Assembly: GCA_001953115.1 (NCBI GenBank)
Contig: LSSL01004814.1
Location: 1-15,863 of the forward strand
DNA from: Smittium mucronatum
Taxonomy: Eukaryota > Kickxellomycota > Harpellomycetes > Harpellales > Legeriomycetaceae
Reading direction: 5' to 3'
Length of the DNA stretch: 15,863 nucleotides
Below are positions 11,801 to 15,863 of the stretch, piece by piece (within the stretch, counting starts at the first letter, position 1; each line of letters opens with the position of its first letter). The position numbers were made by a program, and so were the translations under genes. Under the pieces are notes generated by a model, which saw only the letters and a program-made list of their open reading frames with translations, made no database searches and was not told the origin of the DNA.

Positions 11801-14065
11801 ATCTATAGGAAAAGATACATCAAACTAAGGGATTCCGTGATAACTATCCAAAGATGGTGGAGGCTTATATACATTGAGCTCAAAATATCACGGTTTAGAA
11901 TGAAGCACGCTTCAATAAAAATATTTATGTTTTGGAAGTCCCAGAGAGATAGAAAACTTGAAAAGATTCGTATTGATGAGCTAAACTCCAAAAAAGTGGA
12001 ATTAAATCATAACAAAGATAACATCAATTGCCCAGATTCTCTGCCTATCCGTTCTAGCAGTTTGAATCTCGGAATGTTCTTACCTTATACTTCTTGGATG
12101 ATTCCAAGGTCCGTTTCTAGACCTAGCATTTGGGTTGATAGGTCTAGATACTCTCTTCTTTTCCGAAATAGAAGCATCGTTTCAAGCGAAGCGAAACAGC
12201 ACATGATCAATGAGATAAATAAGAATGTGATTAATGCAAATGCGAATCAACCTTCAGGTCAGATTAGAACTTTTAGTGTTGAAAACCAAAACTACCGGAC
12301 GCGCCTAGAATCTGATCAAACTGATACAGAGACTTTGGTTTTCCCAATGGTTAGCAGAAACTCCTGTCCTGGTGGAATTGAGGCTGATTCAGAAAATTTC
12401 GAGGACGTAGTCATGGATCAATCTATATCAGCCAAAAATAGAGCTTATACTCTGCCACTAAATTCCGATGGACTATACGATCTTATGAATTCTATAAACG
12501 GTTTTGGAGGTGCTAGGAATGACGCTTCAATTTCTTCAGAAAGTAGTTTAGCTCAAGGGGAACTTATATCCAAATTTGAAGAATTTAGTGTCACTAAAAT
12601 CTCCAATGTTTCCCAGAAAAAGATTTCCATATTAAATTTGCAAAATGAGTCCAGTTCTTTGTCTGAATACGTAATCAACTCTTCTAATATTAGTAGTGCA
12701 AAGATAATTAATAATAGAGTTGAATTGGGCAATGGTTTATATGAATCTTTAAATAATCAGTTTCCCGATCTAAATAATTCAAATGAAAATCAAAAATACA
12801 TGCAATATAACTTAAATTATAACTTGCAAAAAAATGGATACACACGAGTGCCTCTTACTGAGAACAGGGTGACAAACGGTTATATCCCTCAGGGGGCAAT
12901 GGGTAGGAGAAAGTATTCTGCATCACACACCATTAGCTCCAATGATATAAAGAAATCATGTGACTCTCTCAGCGAGAAAAACTTTCAAGATCGTAATATG
13001 AACTATAAGGGATCCGGAGATAACTTCGGCGACTCCAATCATTATAGAAACAGGAAACCAAGCTCAGTATTTATGAATCAGACAAAAGGCCGTACATCGA
13101 TAAAATCCGTCGAGTCCATCAATGCCAAAATTCTAAAAAGGATTCAAGGAAGAAGTGTGGAAAATATAACTCCTTCACTTATTCGCCCTAAGACCCCTGT
13201 TCCCGACTCTCAAAATAAATTTTTAAGATCTGAGCAGATCAAAATTTTGGAAAAAAAATCCAGAAATGAAAGTCTTAATAACTTTGATAACGAATCCGAG
13301 TTTGAAAAAAACTACGTTAAAAATGGCCATAAATATTCAAATGTTAATAGGCTAAATGCTATTACTAAAAACAAGTTTAATAGTCATATAACCACCCCGA
13401 CAAAAATTGATTTTGGTAGACATACTAAAGCAAGAGCTCAAATCCATTCCCGAAAAAATCACTCCTCGAAGAAAAACAAAGGTAAAAGATCTGCTAATAA
13501 AAAAAGAAGCGATAAAAGTGAAAGTTTAATTAGAGTAGAAAACAACGATGGAATTTCTATTATTCTAGACAAGTACCGAGATGGTAGTATTATGATACCA
13601 GTAGAAAGTTATGATGTGTATAATTCATTTTATTTATCCAGTGCGATAAACGAAAGCAATGGAACAAAGTTAATCATTTCCCAACATGACACAGATCACC
13701 ACGGAAAACAGGACTCTCTCTTCTCCATATCTAGTCAAAACTTGGATAAATCAAAAGATTTAGATAATATTTCTAATATTTCTAGCCTACAACATAATAT
13801 ACAGGATGATAGCAATTTTACTGGCTTTTCCACAACTCAGGAGTCTACAAATGGGGATCAAGTTTTTATAAATACAAGGAGCAAATATAGGGACAGTCCA
13901 TCAAACTACCAAATCTCGCACGATAATACTAGTAGCTGGCGTATATCCGAGAATAACAATATCGATTACATCGAAGAGCCCAAACCAAAAAAGATGTCGT
14001 CATTCGCTAACTTCAGAAAAAAAATACCTTTCGTATCCAGGTCCAAATCCAGCAAAAAAAAATAA
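8886..14065 (+). CDS. Myosin heavy chain with class V-like motor and atypical tail
   Basis: Actin-based ATPase motor. Exons are 8886-8987, 9052-9394 and 9462-14065, giving about 1682 residues. Seen in order: an SH3-like N-terminal region (GSEAWV from residue 35); LRNP and LNEP before the motor, as in class V; P-loop GESGAGKT (226-233); switch I NDNSSRFGK (280-288); an Asp at the TEDS position (455), implying no need for activating phosphorylation; switch II DIYGFE (508-513); actin-binding LHYIRCIKSN (733-742); the QLRSCGVLETI helix (from 758); and converter VGLTKVFFRAG (891-901). IQ motifs start near 921 and 944, with a degenerate third near 970. Residues 795-871 are a polar insert before the converter. 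The tail (about 985-1682) is Asn/Ser/Lys-rich and ends in a basic cluster. I see neither heptad repeats nor a DIL domain, which class V myosins have. The start was chosen because it is in frame and directly precedes the SH3-like region. The motor assignment is certain; the class is inferred. Confidence 0.93.
8988..9051 (+). other. Intron 1 of the myosin gene (64 nt)
   Basis: It begins GTAATT and ends TTGTAG, and lies between codons (phase 0). Splicing joins the N-terminal 34 codons to GSEAWV, the start of the SH3-like region, without a stop. The intron is very AT-rich, has in-frame stops and is not a multiple of three. The donor is weaker than the usual fungal GTATGT or GTAAGT. Confidence 0.8.
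9395..9461 (+). other. Intron 2 of the myosin gene (67 nt)
   Basis: It begins GTAAAT and ends TTTAG, after the first base of a valine codon (phase 1). Joining 9394 to 9462 restores the conserved myosin stretch LSHLNEPSVLHDLKCRF, which is otherwise split between two frames. That conserved junction makes this intron nearly certain. A single-frame reading across it would miss the true N-terminus. Confidence 0.93.
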
Positions 14066-14370
14066 ACGTTTAGAGCACTTTGTATTTTTCCAATGTTTCA
14101 ATATAATGTTTTTTTTGGTTATTTAAGGTTTAATACAGATGAATTTATTTCTTATTAATTCACATTTAAATTTTAGTAATATTTTACCACTAAAATTGAA
14201 ACAAGTAATTAAAATCGAAAAAAATTACTAAATTTGTTATTTCTAGTATATTTAAGCCAATAAATTCCACCTAAAAGTCTGCAAATAATATCAAAAATCG
14301 AGAGTAGGGCAATTGTCCTAATTAAGTATGATTAAAGAGTTAAATTTTCGAAAATTAAATTTTTTTAGCC
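14061..14370 (+). other. 3' flank of the myosin gene
   Basis: An AATAAA overlaps the stop codon (14061-14066), and a better-placed AATAAA lies at 14260-14265, about 195 bases after the stop. Either could act in polyadenylation, but such hexamers are common in AT-rich DNA. There is no open frame resembling a myosin tail or DIL domain here, so the stop at 14063-14065 seems a genuine end of the protein. Nothing else is recognisable. Confidence 0.45.
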
Positions 14371-14424
14371 CCCTTGAACCAATGCCCAGTGGGTACGGAG
14401 CCGCTAGAGTGGCCGAGGGGTGTA
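14371..14424. repeat. GC-rich dispersed repeat, copy 1
   Basis: About 50 bases with much higher GC than the flanks share roughly 80% identity with 14711-14764. The best-conserved core is cccagtgggta followed by ggagc and ctag. Both copies keep an open frame on each strand; on the minus strand both read APYPLGIGSR. It may be a decayed coding fragment of the retroelement whose relics follow, or a small repeat of its own. The minus strand contains GGTTCAAG, reminiscent of a tRNA B box, but there is no good A box at the right distance. Confidence 0.6.
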
Positions 14425-14710
14425 AGATGATATATATTTTAGAATTTTCATATTTTTTAAACTTCTTTAAATATTTTTGTACTATTTTTATATTGTTTAA
14501 ATAAACATTCCGAGAAATTTTTTCTTTCTTTTTGAGTTAAATTGAATTAAATCTTTTGTCTACATGGACTTTAAGTACTCCGATTTGCTAAATTTATACA
14601 GATCTATTTGCCACGACGTCAGCTAAATATTTGAACTGGAAATAGAAAATTTTCTGGATGGCATTCTTGCTACCCGTCTGTTAATATAGGAAGATATTAA
14701 TGGATCACCA

Positions 14711-14764
14711 GCCTCCTCGAACCAATTCCCAGTGGGTATGGAGCTCCTAGGGCGGTGGAGCGGA
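14711..14764. repeat. GC-rich dispersed repeat, copy 2
   Basis: Second copy of the repeat at 14371-14424, in the same orientation and 340 bp downstream. Differences are scattered substitutions, many of them transitions, and similarity fades within a few bases either side of the GC-rich block. The minus strand reads GGTTCGAGG at the position equivalent to GGTTCAAGG of copy 1. Its edge lies about 120 bp before the first reverse-transcriptase relic, so it may belong to the same element family. Confidence 0.6.
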
Positions 14765-14887
14765 GTTGGTTAGGAAATTTCTTCTAAAAATTTTGACGTT
14801 TTTTTAATTTTTTATTAGTGTTTTTATTCATTTTTAACAAGTTTAAAAATAAATTATGCATAAAATAAAATAAGATAAACATTGGCC

Positions 14888-15096
14888 ATGAAAATGGCAC
14901 GAAAAGGCACACCGGTGGCGAAAGAGTTAAGACAGGGATTTGCTTTAATTATATTGAATTAATACGGATTTTTTTTTTTACTCGCAATAAATCAAAATAG
15001 AAGATTCAAATTAATAAGGATTTTCCAAAGAAATCAAGCATAAGATTTAATTTAGGTCAAGATTTAGAATTCGGTATGAGTGAATACCGAAATAGA
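14888..15096 (+). pseudogene. Highly decayed LINE-type reverse transcriptase fragment, with internal deletion
   Basis: The frame starting at 14888 reads toward LRQG (14927-14938), the block that precedes CP in LINE reverse transcriptases. The following bases 14948-14960 match 15348-15360 of the better-preserved copy at 12 of 13 positions. At 15067-15090 the DNA reads EFGMSEYR. Its core, 15069-15086, matches 15818-15835 (GGETFGMSE block) at 17 of 18 bases. The order agrees with the second copy, but the spacing is about 120 bp instead of about 470, so the catalytic centre has been deleted. Stops and frameshifts are frequent. Each piece is short, and the assignment depends on the neighbouring relic. 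Confidence 0.45.
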
Positions 15097-15320
15097 ACAT
15101 TAATGCATAGCTCCTTTGCTTCCTTTAACATCTTTTGAAAAAAAAACGAAGCAGAAAACACAAACGAACTACATGAAACTTTATTTTTTAGTATATTCCA
15201 TTGTTATATAGTATTTTATGATCCATTCTATAGCAATTTTTAAAATTTTTGAATTTTTAAAAATCATATAAGTTAACAGTTAAGCTTTAAACCTAAAATT
15301 GGAAACTTGGTAATAATATA

Positions 15321-15863
15321 GCGCTTCAAGGATGCCCAGCATCGCCGATTATATTCAATTTTTTTATTAACGGTATTTTTTATGGAATGGAGGGTGTATA
15401 TGTGCCCAACCTAAGAAAAAAAATATCCCTGGAGCTCTATTTGCTTTAGGTGCTGTAATAATAGCAAATGCACCGGATTCTCTCCAAAATTCATTAAACT
15501 CGCTTTGTAATTGGACCAATACTTGGGAAATGAAAATAAACGCGTCGAAGTGCGGAATTCTCATAATCGGCTCAAAAATAAATTATCAATCCATGGCCCG
15601 GAGCCAAAATTTGGAAATTCTCCAAAAATATGTATAACTCGGATAAATATTTAATGATGATTGGTCATCGTCATCCAACATTAAAAAAAATAAAACCAAG
15701 TCCAGAAATCCATTTTTAGTGTATATATATTTATATCTAGGACTGATATGCAAACAGCAATTAAAGTGAAATTTATAAATCCCTATTGATTCCCATTGGA
15801 TGTTAGGGTGGCGAAACATTCGGTATGAGCGAATATTGCTATAAATCGATAGAAAGTGAAATT
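15321..15863 (+). pseudogene. Non-LTR (LINE) retrotransposon reverse transcriptase, broken and cut by the window edge
   Basis: Pieces of a LINE-type reverse transcriptase are readable in three blocks. From 15327 the frame reads QGCPASPIIFNFFING, the block after the fingers domain. After a frameshift in an A-run near 15417-15424, a second frame (15428-15634) reads PGALFALG, then PDSLQNSLNSLCNWTNTWE and INASKCG, corresponding to the palm active site and the region after it. From 15765 the original frame resumes with LLIPIGC, a stop at 15804-15806, then GGETFGMSE, a block I associate with the C-terminal region of these elements in early-diverging fungi. Residues 15440-15451 read FALG where an active enzyme has F-x-D-D, so both catalytic aspartates are gone. 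Further stops lie at 15635 and 15762. It is a dead relic on the + strand that continues beyond the window. Confidence 0.8.

Noticed and set aside
14371..14424. Bona fide tRNA gene on either strand (TGGCCGAGGGG on +, GGTTCAAG on -)
   Set aside because: The A-box-like and B-box-like words are on opposite strands, and neither strand folds into a cloverleaf.
15367..15819. Two open frames of 65 and 77 codons on the - strand
   Set aside because: They are antisense shadows of the reverse-transcriptase relic, whose + strand reading matches known motifs.

Overview
The window looks like nuclear DNA of a eukaryote with a very AT-rich genome. Two short spliceosomal introns (64 and 67 nt), the standard genetic code, non-coding DNA dominated by A/T runs, and the class V-like sequence of the one intact gene point to a fungus. 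The relics of a non-LTR (LINE-type) retrotransposon fit an early-diverging, AT-rich fungal lineage. The trichomycete/zygomycete grade is my guess; no marker in the window settles it.

Layout. Positions 1 to about 8880 hold no gene I can support. This is AT-rich intergenic DNA with many in-frame stops, small tandem duplications (2945-2986, 4932-4957, 5892-5912), a perfect 18-bp palindrome (7671-7688) with a diverged relative 230 bp upstream, and a few patches of slightly higher GC (about 2100-2260, 2380-2480, 8230-8830). Positions 8886-14065 carry one three-exon gene on the + strand for a myosin heavy chain of about 1682 residues. It has an SH3-like N-terminus, a complete motor with intact nucleotide-binding and actin-binding elements, two or three IQ motifs, and a ~700-residue polar tail with no visible coiled coil or DIL cargo-binding domain. 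Positions 14066-14370 are its 3' flank.

Positions 14371 to the end are a graveyard of mobile-element debris: two diverged copies of a ~50-bp GC-rich repeat (14371, 14711), a badly decayed reverse-transcriptase fragment (14888-15096), and a longer reverse-transcriptase pseudogene (15321 to the window edge). The second copy has frameshifts, in-frame stops and a destroyed FxDD catalytic motif, but the diagnostic blocks QGCPASP, the thumb-like CNWTNTWEMKINASKCG and GGETFGMSE can still be read.

No operon-like organisation, tRNA, rRNA or CRISPR was seen. The myosin is the only apparently functional gene. Its unusual tail is the most interesting biology here; the retroelement relics and repeat pair are the main structural features of the flank.
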